Below are positions 10,556 to 23,664 of a stretch of 64,000 nt of DNA, piece by piece. The stretch covers positions 317,677-381,676 of the forward strand of contig NW_003153745.1 of assembly GCF_000003605.2 (NCBI RefSeq), in the 5' to 3' direction. Every line of letters begins with the position of its first letter. Position 1 is the first letter of the stretch. The notes under the pieces were generated by a model, which saw only the letters and a list, made by a program, of their open reading frames with translations, made no database searches and was not told the origin of the DNA. Origin of the DNA: Saccoglossus kowalevskii (Eukaryota > Hemichordata > Enteropneusta > Harrimaniidae). The position numbers and the translations under genes are program-made.

Positions 10556-12780
10556 AGTACAGAATGATAAGAAGACGAAGATTGGGAGGGGTTGGATCAA
10601 AGAGGGTATTTGTTGCTGAGTGAACCATCACTTCAACGGCAGGACTGTCATTACAAAATAACTGTAGCAGCTATAAACAGAAGTGTATTCAGATGTTCCA
10701 CCATGATTGTCCAATCTCGGTAAACGATGCCAGCAATCTGTATCGAGCGACTGACATAACCATGCAGTATTTCAGCAGCTTAATTTCATGCAATGATAAC
10801 ATTTACTTTAATAAGAGACGCTGCAGGCACATTTCAGTTGGGATCAAGTTCAACTTGTACTACTCAAAGTATACCGCCAAGATCAGTGTTCCTTGGCTAT
10901 ATTAACATGGACAAACCACAAATCACATATTCTCAATTTTTATATTTCTTGTTTCGGTTGAGACATTGTTTTTTTGTTATTTTGGTATGGAGTGAGGGAT
11001 GGGGAATTTTATTTGTGTTCATGGATAAGCCTCTTTTAATCACGCTCCCATCAGCTGCACCGGATAGAGTTTCTGAGGGGACAAGTGCAGATCAGAAAAA
11101 AAAATTCGTGCCGAGACATCCCCTTGAAAGCAGCTGCGTGTTCAGACATGTATAAAAAAACAACATGTTATTTACTTTTTCAAGAACTTTATTCGACGTG
11201 CCAAGGAAATGCCAGATATCCCCTCTAACAAATTGTCTGCAGCGCTAAACTAAACAATGATATTTGTTGAAGAACGCAGTGAAAGCCAGCGTGCATGTAC
11301 AACCAGATGGATGGTAAAAAACAAAACAGAACCCTTATGATAAAATAGAAATACAAATCAGTTGGATAAAAAAAAAAAACATATGGTTTCACATAGCTGC
11401 AAGGAAGTCACTTTAAATAAGAGAAAGAACAAAGATAGAAGGGAAATTTACTTATGTCAGACAGACGCCAGTGTAAGCGAACAATAAAAACCACACTGGA
11501 AGAAGAAAAAAAATTGAACAATAAGAAGCAAATCAGCAACATAAAATAGTCATCATGCAACGGAAGACATAAACACCTTACAAAGGACAGTGCACTGTCG
11601 TAAGAGTCACGACTCTCCCTACAACATATGTTTGTTCGAACATTTCCACTCGCAAAGAACAAGGACAATAAACGTTATTACCAAATAGAAAAGGAAATAA
11701 TACAGAATAATTGGAGGGGTGGGGTTAACCTTTTGAACTCCAAAAAATGTTCTCGCCAAAAACCTCTGATGAAATATTTTGCATGTATTAAAGCGTTGTT
11801 TTTTTTCTTTCAACTTCTTTGTTAAACGGATATCGTTTCCCACTGACTACATGTGTTGATAAGCATTCTTAAAAAATAAAAAATTAATGAAATTATTTGG
11901 GTTGCATTTATGATAATATAGAGACGTAAGTTGATTTTTCTTTTCACTACCAATAAAATAATACTGTAGGATGGAAACCTCGTACAATACAGATGACTGT
12001 TTGGAAAAAAACAGGGACTCTTGTGGGGGGGAAAAATGGGAGTCAATAACATTCAAGAAAATTCATCCTAAATTTAACAATTTAATATTCCTCCAGACCT
12101 CACTTCCTAAGAGACAACATAACAGCATTGACAGACTGAATCTTTATTTAAAAAAAAAACAAAAAAAAGGGCATTTTGTACACAGTAACTCCTTTATAGC
12201 GAGAACCAGTCGCTTCGCAACCAAGATGAAATAACTACATTGTTCATTGCTATGTTTCGCTGTACAGTGTTGTTGCAACAGATCATAAGCTACCAGTAGC
12301 ACTGATCAGTGAGTAACAATTTTATCAGACATGTGCATGCTGGTGGGCAAAAATGTAAACGAATGATGTCACAGTGTATACAGGTTTAAAAAAAAAAAAA
12401 ATGTTGATAATAGTAGAGTGAAACAAATAGGCTGTCCTAAAAACCACTCCATCAAAATATCCAGTAACTTGGTATTGATTTACTTTTAAATTCGCCTGGA
12501 GTGGCGGTTATGCTCAAAAAGTACGCAGGAATAGATCGTATCGTTAAAAGAGGATCACAGTAAGACGTAACAGTTTGTTCTGACGGGCTCTCACAGTAAA
12601 TACTAGTAATAGAGACAAGATAAACTGTCGGTACTTATCGTAAAACAAAATTTTAAGCTAAATTGTTGCAAATTGTTGTTTTGGTTCTTTTGGGCATAGG
12701 TGCATCAGAAGGTAAGTGCAGGGGAAAGGAGCAGGTGTAGAAGTAGGTGAAATGAAGTCAGTGCAAAACTATTTACAAAA

Positions 12781-12853
12781 TTGTGCCTGATTGGATACCC
12801 AACCCTAACACCTCACATTCAGACCAATCAGAGAGCAGCTTGTTTATTGACAG
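12781..12853 (-). repeat. single inverted relative of the 65-bp CCAAT repeat
   Basis: The reverse complement reads gctgctctctgattggtctg, then aggtgttagggttgggta and ccaatc, matching the unit arrayed at 16248-16492. Homology continues to the left of the unit (gtcaa-aaacaa), so both come from a longer dispersed element. It is closest to array unit 3, which alone keeps gttagggttgggta. Confidence 0.8.
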
Positions 12854-13584
12854 GATTTTTTTAATGTATCAAATTCTGCCTTGTATGTATGCTTTGACTC
12901 GTTAAAAAGTGGTTGCTACTGACAGTAGGTAGCTGTAAATGGGAGGATTCTCTTCCCACAATGCTTTATTATAAAAGAGGAAGGAGGGGGATGTCAAAGA
13001 AAGGGAAATTGAGATGAAGTCCTTTAACAGAAGACCCAGTTTTCAATACTGATTTGGGAAATTAGCGATTGTATAATTATTATAAACATAACCCTAAAAA
13101 CTCAAACAAAGAGTTATATTAATTCATCAGTATTATACCTGGTACATAAAAACAACGATGATGATGCAGAAGAAAATTAAAAAACGGCGGTGAAGTAATA
13201 TCAGTTTCTAAGTATATTTGTGTGACATCTTGTTTCATTTACAGTAGTGTGGAAGGAGACTGATTAAAACATTTGTCTTGGGTTGTAGCAGGTATCTGTC
13301 ATAGTAGTGATACTGGCAGTGATGATGTGGTAACGGTAGAGGCAGGCGTACGAAACAAAGTTAAAGACATGGCTAAAATGAGTCATAGACAAAGTACTAT
13401 ATTTGCTCTAATAGCAGTGCATGAGTAAACGACAGAGTAGATCTTACTTTTTAAAGCGAGTGATTGCTCCACTCACCTATCACATTTTTTTTTTAAAAAG
13501 GCTACCTATTCTCAATGACTCAGTGATTTTTAAGGTGCTTATATTAGTTTTGAATTGAAGCAAAGTCACTTCTAAAAGTTTAAA

Positions 13585-13795
13585 TACTGTAAAGGGGTTA
13601 ATTATGCACTGGGTTTTAATTTTGCTTATTTCACTTACTGGAAAAAGCGCTAAATTAAAACCCAGTGAAGATGTAAAATTTAGCATAGAACACATTATCT
13701 AAATGATAAAACCGTGAATTTAAAACCCACTGAATATGCCTGAAATGGTAAATCAGCGAAATTTAAACCCAGTGAAAATTAGTCACTTTACAGTA
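13585..13795. mobile_element. MITE-like element with TACTGTAAAG termini
   Basis: Starts tactgtaaagg and ends with its inverted form ctttacagta; about 211 bp. The interior repeats a motif of the type aaacccagtgaa in both orientations. Non-coding, with short inverted termini and size in the range of two other elements here (19888 and 24225). The shared TACTGTA ends suggest the same mobilising transposase. Confidence 0.6.
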
Positions 13796-14574
13796 TTCAA
13801 AATGGCTACCATATAGTAAGACAATATTCAGAGATATGCCACCTCATGACGCACTGAATTATAAGAATTTTGAGACGACTAATCAATGAAGGGACAAAGT
13901 CCATCCATGGTTGTTTAATGCATAGCAGACAGGACATTTTTCAGGCAGCGAGGCCACATGTCAATTTCATATGCATTAAAAAAGAAAAAAAATCAGAAAC
14001 TTGAAAATGAAATGTTAAACAGTATAGACTGTGTATATAAGAATGTCCATGTATATTTATAAATAATAATAAATAATAATGGAACACACCGGAACATAAC
14101 ACTCTAACTGTTATGAGTATGATATATGGACTACAAGTGTAGTCTGACTTATTCAGAAGAGGTTTTAAAGTTTGTTACATGTGTGCATGAGAGCATATAC
14201 TAGGTCTATCAACTCCCCTTCAACTGTCGCTTCATTAACACATTCGCATCTACTTCTGCGATATATGGGGCCCTTCACACGCAAGAAACGTATTAAAATA
14301 ATATATTTCCCTGTCCACTCGCAAACCACCCCACTCACAACTGGCCGAGTGATGACGGGTTGTATAAGCGCAAATTATCAAGATAAAAAACAGTTCTCAA
14401 GTAGCAATACATTGTTTGCAACAGCTCTGATTGTGTGCCGACAGTAATGATGGATGTCTGTGTCGTTGGGTGAACCTTGAAAAGTTCACAATCATTTTGT
14501 AACATGTATAAATATTACCAGTATTGTTATTTTTGAATTTAGTGAAATAATAATTCAATATTTGTTCTATCAGA

Positions 14575-14594
14575 TCATATATATATATATATAT
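14575..14594. repeat. (AT)n microsatellite
   Basis: About ten AT units; similar short tracts occur at 44822-44839 and 57908-57925. Confidence 0.9.
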
Positions 14595-15107
14595 ACCCCG
14601 TCCCCGCTCACCACTCCCACTCAGGTGCATTGCAACAGTGTTACTCTAATCCATTTGACTGCCAGATATACATTGCTTTATTGAGTACTCGTCTTGGACA
14701 TAGCAGAGAAGAGAACAGAAGAGTAGTTTTGATTTTTGGCAATACTTCCAAATCATCAATTTAAACTTGTGTAACTGCTGCACTATTTCAGAAACTGTCC
14801 CGCACCTTTCCTGTGCACTTTCATACTTGTTTTAAAACTATAACGTCAATATTTCGTCACACACTCCCGCAGTTGAATAACACCACCCAGGGGGAATGAC
14901 ACTTAACTCTCTACTCGGGAAGAAGTAACCGATGTCTGTAACAACGATTGCTACCAAAGAGTTTAACTTAGGAGCATGTTGCACCACCATCAATACACGT
15001 ATTAAATTTTACTTAAACTCTGTTATATTCTACTTTGCTTTCATATCTGTGACGCTAAGTATGACAGATATAATATTACGCTTGTTTATGAGCACGTGAG
15101 TGGTCTG

Positions 15108-15140
15108 AAGGGCTGTCAACTTGGCAGCTGACATCCTTAT
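15108..15140. repeat. short dispersed repeat, copy 1
   Basis: aagggctgtcaacttggcag followed by ctgacatcctta; a second copy with a few substitutions is at 16102-16135, in the same orientation and about 1 kb away. The second copy lies just left of the 65-bp array, so both may belong to the same larger element. Confidence 0.6.
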
Positions 15141-16101
15141 TAACATGTACAAACTTGCAATCATACCACAACAATATTTTTAGTACTTGAGACGAGGGAG
15201 CGGATCTAACAGAAGATACCTTAAGTAAACGGGAGGGAAGTCGTTGATCTCTATGGTTGCAGAAGGAAAAGAGAGAATTTTTTTTCTTCATTTTCATATC
15301 AATTTATTTTCTGACCATCATTAACAAGCGCAGGTTGATTCAACATGTGGCAGAATCTAGAAGCGACACAGTGGCCATCTTTAATTCTAGTGCTACATAG
15401 CACATCCGGTGATCTAAACTAATGCCCAGCCGTGAGTAAGACTAATCCCGGTGGCACATGGCTCCGACTCCTCACAGTCTGCGACACGCCCATTTTATCG
15501 ATTGCGATCCCACACTCCAATACTCACCCGCAGACATACTCAATGCTTTTTGTCATGGCATTAAGAGATATCTTCTTACATTTCACGATTTCAACAGCAA
15601 ATAAGTATGACAGTTATATTGCAAATGTACTATGCAGACAAGTGGGACAAGGTCTGTCAGTTCGGCATGCACCAAAAATCACTGCCGACAGATCAACCAG
15701 TTCAACAGTAAAACAAACAAAAATGTCAAGTCTGGATCGAATCAATTGATGAAGTGATGTGAGAAAAATGGACAACTATTAATATACTGTTGTATTGTAT
15801 ACGCTGCTGAAAACATTTGAAAGCTGTTGGTTTTCAACCGGAATATATTTTTTTATTCTAAAATTTGACTTTTCAAGACCAACGTCATGCACATGAATAG
15901 TTCTGAGCATTAAACGGATCAATATGTTAAGATCATAGATACTATAACCAAGACAATTCAAAATCGAGAATAAACGCCCGTTCTTGCATAAATACCTAGT
16001 CTCTGGGCACAAGTTAGAAAAATCAATTTCAGTTAACTTCATATTTCGAGCCAGTAAATATGATATATACATGATACAAGTTGCATCCCAGTGTGTGAAC
16101 T

Positions 16102-16135
16102 AAGGGTCTGTCAATTTGGCAGCCGACATCCTGCC
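16102..16135. repeat. short dispersed repeat, copy 2
   Basis: aagggtctgtcaatttggca followed by gccgacatcctgc, matching 15108-15140. A partial internal echo (ggtcaatttggtgtccc) follows at about 16141. Confidence 0.6.
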
Positions 16136-16247
16136 TTAATGGTCAATTTGGTGTCCCTTCAACAAAAACAATGGTTAATGGACTGATATTTTATTGAAAT
16201 CTACCTGATACGTCAAAAATAAAAGATCAAAACGTGTCAACAAACAA

Positions 16248-16492
16248 GCTGCTCTCTGATTGGTCTGACTGTTAGGTGTTCAGATTGGGTAGCCAATCTT
16301 GTCACAATGAAAGCTGCTCTCTGATTGGTCTGACTGTTAGGTGTTCGGATTGGGTAGCCAATCTTGTCACAATGAAAGCTGCTCTCTGATTGGTCTGACT
16401 GTTAGGTGTTAGGGTTGGGTAGCCAATCTTGTCACAATGAAAGCTGCTCTCTGATTGGTCTGACTGTTAGGTGTTCGGATTGGGTAGCCAAT
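16248..16492 (+). repeat. four-copy 65-bp tandem array with paired CCAAT motifs
   Basis: Units start at 16248, 16313, 16378 and 16443, exactly 65 bp apart; the fourth stops after about 50 bp. Each has ctgattggtctg (a reversed CCAAT) and a hairpin-capable gattgg-gtag-ccaatc block (in unit 3 the left arm reads ggttgg). Units differ at only a few positions, mainly the attribute gttcggatt versus gttagggtt in unit 3. The array therefore carries eight or more CCAAT/ATTGG boxes. CCAAT is the core recognised by NF-Y; whether it is bound here is unknown. An open frame across it on the minus strand is not a gene. Confidence 0.9.
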
Positions 16493-19400
16493 AAAGCACG
16501 GCTTTTTAAGTAGCTTTGCATGGAATTTGACAGTAGTTTTAATTAAAAATAAATCAAAAAATAAATCAAATTTATTAAAAAAACAAAAACACCACCAGTC
16601 ACACACAGTGAGAAAATATATGTCACTGGTAGCACAAATTATTGATATCGCTATCGCTATGGAAACAACGACATAGAATTTGATATTACTTTATTACATT
16701 AGACACAGGTACAAACATACATAAAAAATCCATCATCCTATTTTCTGAGCAAAATTTAAATGATATCTGCCAATATTTCAGTACTTTAATATTAAACTTC
16801 AATATTTTGATATTGCATGAAATAACTTTATGTATGCTTGAGGGGGGGGGGGATCAGGCAGTGGCGATGATGATCTTTGGAGGAAAGGTCAAGAGAAGGT
16901 CAAAAGAGGTCCTACTGAAGAGGAAAAATTGAAGGATTCTTGAAGAGAAGAAGGATGGCAATTTGCAACATACTTTTATGCAATAAATACAAAATTATTA
17001 ATAGGACACGGCGTCTTTTATCAGATCAGTGTGAATGAGAGAGAATTAATATGCTGACACATTCACTAACAAAACAAACAATGGGCTTTCATTCGAAAAA
17101 TGAGGTATTGTGTCCATGAGTATAGTAGCTATAGTAGTGCCCCATTCAGAAGACTGAGATATCACTGGGGTGAAATGCAAACAGAACTGATAGAGAAACG
17201 CATCAGGCACAATTCCACCCTCCCCCGACAATCAGGATCGCTTTTTACTCTCATAACATTAGAGTGGCTGGAAATGACATCGCACATACTCCTTTTGTGG
17301 CTTCTGTCAAGGTTATCATATTAAACAAAATTATCACTCGCCCGGAGACAATGCGAGTTGATACAGAGCGGCACTTGGGAACCGAGACATCTAGATAGGT
17401 TGCAAAAGTTTATACTCAATTCATGGGATGTTATTACACTAATTAAAAAAAGATTACAGCTTGTCAGGTGGCAATTTCAAAGGGAAGACGAAAAAGAATA
17501 AAAGAGAAAGAAAGAAAAAAAAACACTGGAGCCACACAGCGGGAAATTGCTTTTTTTTTTATAAATATAATGGGAAGCAAATGATGTCTCCGGAAGAGAA
17601 TATGGTGTTTATGTCTCGAAAGACTTGTTTTATTATGAAGGAGGATGTCCCGTGTCAAAGAACATGACAGGCATTAAGAGGTCGCAAGTGAAAGATGTCA
17701 CTATTACCGTGTCACTAAAAGTCGACAAACCCCAGTGTGAGCTATAGCTATTACTAACTGGTGTATTATTTACAGTCCCAAACTAAGGGCTTTATATTAA
17801 CGAAATGACGGCATAAATAAAGGAAACTGTTCCTCGGCTATCAAGTAACTGCACTTATTATTGGTTGTTTGACATTGTCACTCACATGGCGTGAACCATT
17901 CAGACAACACAATAACGGAGGAAAGGTGATCGATGTTAAATTACATCAATTAGTTTGTCGCATGAAATACTTCCTGATTTGTTGACATCCACTCGTCTCA
18001 AATAGGAAAGTGGTAATTTTACGGCCCAAGATAGAGAAGAGAGTGAGGAAGAGAGATCAGGAAAGAGGGAGAGAGGAAGGAGCGAGAGAGAAATCCCCTT
18101 CAAGTCACTAATGACTTCAGCTCCTGGAAAAAAGAATCCAAAAACCACACTGAACTGAATAGCACAAAATGACATCTAAAATCCCTAATTAGGGTTCAAT
18201 GCCCCCAGAATATTCATCTTTTTTTATCAAATAACAAAAAAATAGACAGGACATTTCAGGGAAGATGACATTTCTTGTAGGGGTTTGAAAGGCATAGGAC
18301 TTTACTATGGTACTGAAAAGTATCTTCTATAGGCTAAAAGCACAATTTTTCTGTGTGCTGCATAAACATCAATGCACCGATAGTCGAATCATACTTTTTA
18401 GATCGTCGATAGACTCGTCTTTGCCCCCCAGGATTGAACCAGCAATAAATAAGACTCCACGTATAAACTTACAATAAAAAAGAAGACGAGTTGTTTCTCA
18501 GACGAATCCGATACCCGTGCAAAAATGTCTTAATTGTGCCTGCGAGTATCTGTTGAACTGAAGTGTCGACATAATAGACTTGTACGATCCAATCGCAGTC
18601 ATACAACATATTTGACATGAGCTGCCTCGGAGATCTAGCAATTTATAGATTTCATTTACATCCATACATAAGGAGATGGGGAAGTTCTCAATTACAGTAG
18701 AAGAAGAAAAAAATTAATTGATTTGGCCAGTTTTTAATTTTGTTATAAATTGTGTACAAGTACTACTGGTGTATTGTCCATCAGTCTATAAAACCTCAGG
18801 TAATGAATAAGCAAATGAGAATGAATAAGTGATGCATTTGCGTAACAGTATAAACAATTAAATAAATATTACGCCTAAGTACAGTAATATAGGTGTTATT
18901 TGTAATGTACATTATGACCAAAATGGAAACAAAATATTATAAAACAAGAGCTACCGTAATAGTACCAGACTGTTCTTGTGTCACTAATGCTTTTGATTAT
19001 GCCACTACTAAAACTTGTGATATCGTAAATGTACCGGTAGGAAACTCATATCACAATTTGTTTAATTCTTGCTGCCAGAAATGGTAATTGAATAGCAATC
19101 ATAACTGACGTAATTTCATGTAACACTTTGAGTCACTGTGTTTAAAGAACATGGATATTTTGATGCAACACTCAACCTGCATTGTTGGCTTACATATGAT
19201 TTTATTGGAGACGTGCTTTTATGAGATAGAATACAGTGTGTATGTACGATTTGAGTCATGACGCTTCAGTGCGAAACTCACAATGGCGGCTTAAAATCCA
19301 CAGTATTAATTAAGACTAATTAAAGAAAAAAAATGAAACATGACATCCAGACCACCATGTTCATATAGGCTCGGGAGAGACTACATAGAGACTAAACCAA

Positions 19401-19887
19401 GATGCACCATGGGAGTAACAATGCATGCAAGGCTTCCATTCACAGAAAGCAAAATTAATTTTAAGAAGATATCTAGATACAATTTTTTCAATTTACCTTC
19501 AATTGTTGTTTCATATATATTCAATGGATTTCAATTAGGCTTGTCTACACACAGAGGCCATCAAAGTGCCGATCAACTTCTCCTTTTAATGAAAATGTCA
19601 AACCATGATGACTAATTATTATAAATAAACAAGTCTTGAAAGCAATTTACTGTAATAACTAAAATTCCCGGAAATCTAGTCCAAGAAAGCAACAATCAGA
19701 AGGTCAGTCTGGACCATGTAACGTACATTTATCAATTTCTCATTTGTTTATACACAGTTTGGATAGAGTCAAGTGCATCTAACGATTACTCCAGATGGAG
19801 ACATTTTTGAAAGACATAATTTATCAATTAAACATTTCAGGGCGACATAATTTCGTTGTTGGACTGTGTGCCAAAAATTTTTGGAAC

Positions 19888-20089
19888 TACTGTAGAATAC
19901 TTTATTTTCGCTTGAAATTTGTTTTCGCTATTTTTGCTGAAGGGATAATTCCGTGAAAATAAAATCCAGCGAATATCATTTATTTTCCTATATTTCACAT
20001 TCAACTCATCAAAAATCTTAAAATAAATTCCATACAAAAAGACTTTTCAGCGAAAATTAATTCCAGCGAAAATAAAGTATTCCACAGTA
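19888..20089. mobile_element. MITE, TACTGTRGAATACTTTATT family, copy 1
   Basis: About 202 bp. Left end tactgtagaatactttattt, right end the inverse (aaataaagtattccacagta); the inverted termini extend about 25 bp with one mismatch. The interior contains repeated ttcagcgaaaa / ccagcgaa motifs, so subterminal arms also pair. No open frame. Copy 2 at 24225-24427 aligns along its whole length. Confidence 0.82.
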
Positions 20090-20797
20090 TCAGTTATTTT
20101 CTACGGAATAATAAATACACAAATTTTCTCTTTTTTATTATTACAAGGATAATTGACATAATTGAGTTTGCTGTATATAAATGCCCAAAGTTTGTGCACA
20201 TTTGACTCAAAAGCTCACATGATATGAAACAAAACGGCTTGTTAATGCCGGTGAAATGCGTCAATAAAGCACGTACCTAACACCAATTTTGTGTTGCAAC
20301 AAAAATGAGGCCATGACGATTCAGAAGAAACATGATGTAATAAGCTTATATGATTATAATAACGAACAAACATGCCAATTTAAACCAGATACCAACTGGC
20401 ACTTAATAGCGGATAATAACAGCGAACATAACTATTTTCACATGATGCATATATGACACCGGAAGTCAATATATACAAGATTCTGAGAATCTCTGAATAG
20501 CAGGAATTTAAGTCTCGCAGTGCATGTTCAAGTTACATATATATATTATATTTTACATACATTGTGTATGTCGCTACGAGCCCCATACCGACCACCGCCA
20601 CCCACCAAAATTTGCTGTTTTTAGTTTTCCAAATTGTGTCTACCTCAGAATTGGTTTTTTCTACCAATGGTTCGGCTCTTATTTAGGCCAGACTTTTTTT
20701 ATTCCTTGTTTCTCGAGTTTTTATAAGTCAATTTTTTTGAGGAGGGCGGAAGAAAAATAAAATTAATTCTTTTTTTCCCATTAGATTTGTGTGGTTC

Positions 20798-20977
20798 TCA
20801 AAAATTTGCAAGTGAGATCATTGACCGAAGAGAAGAAATGAAATAAAATTTTATTCCATGTATAACGTGGTTGGCAATGTCGCCAATGGTGGCACAATTT
20901 TCAGCATTAATGAGGGATTTCTCTGTTTTTGATGACAGAGTTTCGCGGCGTGTCACCACAAACCAAGCCGCCGCCAT
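20798..20977 (-). other. 59-codon open frame starting in a YY1-like ATGGCGGC context (doubtful small ORF or first exon)
   Basis: Seen: the minus strand has gaacATGGCGGCGGCTTGG, then an open frame MAAAWFVVTRRETLSS to a TGA, 59 residues. The start context (A at -3, G at +4) is good, and an ATTGG (reversed CCAAT) lies about 80 bp upstream. Such ATGGCGGC starts are common at first exons and also match the YY1 binding motif. No clear donor follows and no family is recognised. It may be an alternative first exon, a promoter relic, or chance. Confidence 0.2.
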
Positions 20978-21579
20978 GTTCGCCTGGTAGTCTCAAGCAG
21001 CACGCAGAGAGGTCAATACACAAGATTCACTGCCAACCAATGCACATAAAGTATAGATCTGTGCGAAACTTCGGTACTCCCATGAAAATGCACCTTGGAT
21101 TTGTTAGGCGGCGGGCGGAAAAAAATTAAGTTTCCAAATTCCTAGTCCCCCCCCCCCCCAAATGCAAACTTGCGTGTCTTTGGAAGGTTTTTTATCAAGT
21201 TGTGTTTCATGCATCGCAGTATTAAGGGAAAATATAAGTTGCATGTTTAGATGTTATAAAAAGTGGAAATTTGGAGCCAAAACTGAACGGACGCATCATA
21301 AAACAGGATGCTGAATAAAAATAAAACCATCTCCAAAACCAATAACAGTTCACATGACCAAATTCTTAATAGAGTGAGAGTAGTACAAATTGTATTCCGA
21401 ACCTTACTGGTATGTATTTTGATTTAATATATTTGTCAACCAGTATTCCATACATTTTGATGAGTTTATGTGTTTCAATGATGTGTAAAAAATAGACAAT
21501 ATAAGCTCAAATAGAGAGATTACAAATTTCATCATCAAAAAAACTATGACAACGGTATTTAAATTTCTTTGGAGGAAAA

Positions 21580-22250
21580 NNNNNNNNNNNNNNNNNNNNN
21601 NNNNNNNNNNNNNNNNNNNNNNNNNNNNNNNNNNNNNNNNNNNNNNNNNNNNNNNNNNNNNNNNNNNNNNNNNNNNNNNNNNNNNNNNNNNNNNNNNNNN
21701 NNNNNNNNNNNNNNNNNNNNNNNNNNNNNNNNNNNNNNNNNNNNNNNNNNNNNNNNNNNNNNNNNNNNNNNNNNNNNNNNNNNNNNNNNNNNNNNNNNNN
21801 NNNNNNNNNNNNNNNNNNNNNNNNNNNNNNNNNNNNNNNNNNNNNNNNNNNNNNNNNNNNNNNNNNNNNNNNNNNNNNNNNNNNNNNNNNNNNNNNNNNN
21901 NNNNNNNNNNNNNNNNNNNNNNNNNNNNNNNNNNNNNNNNNNNNNNNNNNNNNNNNNNNNNNNNNNNNNNNNNNNNNNNNNNNNNNNNNNNNNNNNNNNN
22001 NNNNNNNNNNNNNNNNNNNNNNNNNNNNNNNNNNNNNNNNNNNNNNNNNNNNNNNNNNNNNNNNNNNNNNNNNNNNNNNNNNNNNNNNNNNNNNNNNNNN
22101 NNNNNNNNNNNNNNNNNNNNNNNNNNNNNNNNNNNNNNNNNNNNNNNNNNNNNNNNNNNNNNNNNNNNNNNNNNNNNNNNNNNNNNNNNNNNNNNNNNNN
22201 NNNNNNNNNNNNNNNNNNNNNNNNNNNNNNNNNNNNNNNNNNNNNNNNNN
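21580..22250. other. assembly gap, 671 N
   Basis: Unknown bases only; frames running through it are artefacts. The right flank has a long G run at about 22322-22337, which may be part of why nearby sequence was hard to resolve. Confidence 0.99.
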
Positions 22251-23664
22251 CTGATAATGATAACTGATACTGCAAGTCTTTATACACCGCTACGCTAACT
22301 CAGTCATATTCCGTTTTTGTTGGGGGGGGGGGGGGGGCATGAAACATTGCAAGTGATTGCATTTTGACAATAATGTTCTTTTCTGACCACAAATGAAGCA
22401 CCATGTATGGCATCTAATATTTTTGTAATCACTGATTTTTACTCTTATAACAATAATCTTGTATTTCAAAAATGTTTCCCAAAACAAAAATGAAAGCATT
22501 AATTTTTCAAACTAAGCACACCAGTCTGAATAGTATAGCTTTTTGAATAACTAATTCATCTAAAGCATCAGTTATGAAAACATTTCTCAGCATTGGCTAG
22601 TTAATATGCACAGATTTTGTAGTTATACAAATTTCAATTGAATCGTTGATCTCTGGTTCATTCCGATACCATTATGGAAAATGATTTCAACACTGTGATT
22701 CAACCAGCAGTTACAAAAAAAAACAAAAAAACAAACATAAGCCCCCATTTTTTTGTTCTGTGCAACAAGCTAGTGGGATCATTACCATTAAAAAACAATA
22801 TTATTACAGGGAACAGCTGGCCAATTACACAACGTTCAATACTTTATGTAACCCCATATACTGCTAAATATATTTGTTTGATTATTTCAACATCACCCCC
22901 AAATGACACGATTAAATAATAAAAAAAAAAAAAAAAAAAAGCTTATTTAACCCCCATATCAATATCACAAAACGACAATGACACAGGTGTTGATACAAAC
23001 TGATATCCGAACCACGCAGCATGTTTTTGACAGATTCTCTTTCAATTTGTTACAATTCTAATACATTGGGTAATGAATTGAAATGTAATGTAATTCTAAT
23101 GTCACGTGGGTCTGACATCATACAGCGCCGACAAAGCATGTTTGCAGACGGAATCAATCTGACCCACAGACCTCGGCTTCCCTCGTCACAATGGTTTGAG
23201 ATTAATAATTAACAAAAAGTAATGCTTTCAGAAAACAGATCTCTGGCTTTACTGACTCTATTCAAATTTGTTTAATTTAATGGGAGGGGAAAAAAAAGAG
23301 TTTCAAGTGAAGAGACAATACTTTCTACAAACAGCGCAGCAACACATGTCTGACATGGAGTCTGAATAAGAGACTACCGTAGCACGGTAATTTGCAGGTA
23401 CTAGTATTTTGTTTCACATCTCATTGGTTCTGAGCAAGGTACCGAGACAGTAGAAATATCAATTTTGAAAATATAAATGCATTATAGTTGTGCCAAATGT
23501 TATAAATCTATGATTTTTTTGGGGTAACAGTTCTCAAATTTGACTTATTGGAACTACACACAACAGATTCACCCAAGCTTTGAGGTATGTAAGGGTGCCT
23601 CTTTAGGTTAGTTACGTGCGAGTAGGACGAGGTGCATTTTCAACTATATGCCACTGACGCGCAT

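Noticed and set aside
10440-10631. Cys/Gly/Val/Trp periodic peptide on the minus strand
   Set aside because: Pure consequence of the (ACCRC)n pentanucleotide array.
18400-18500. ggttcaatcctgg on the minus strand, resembling a tRNA B box
   Set aside because: No A box at the right distance and no foldable cloverleaf arms.
20535-20625. Minus-strand stretch reading G-G-G-G-R-Y-G-A-R, like an RGG-type exon of the same gene
   Set aside because: The Gly-rich frame does not agree in phase with the 58-nt exon under any visible acceptor, and the region ends in AT-repeat; likely coincidence.
21546-22298. Long open frames of more than 230 codons
   Set aside because: They consist of the 671-base N gap.
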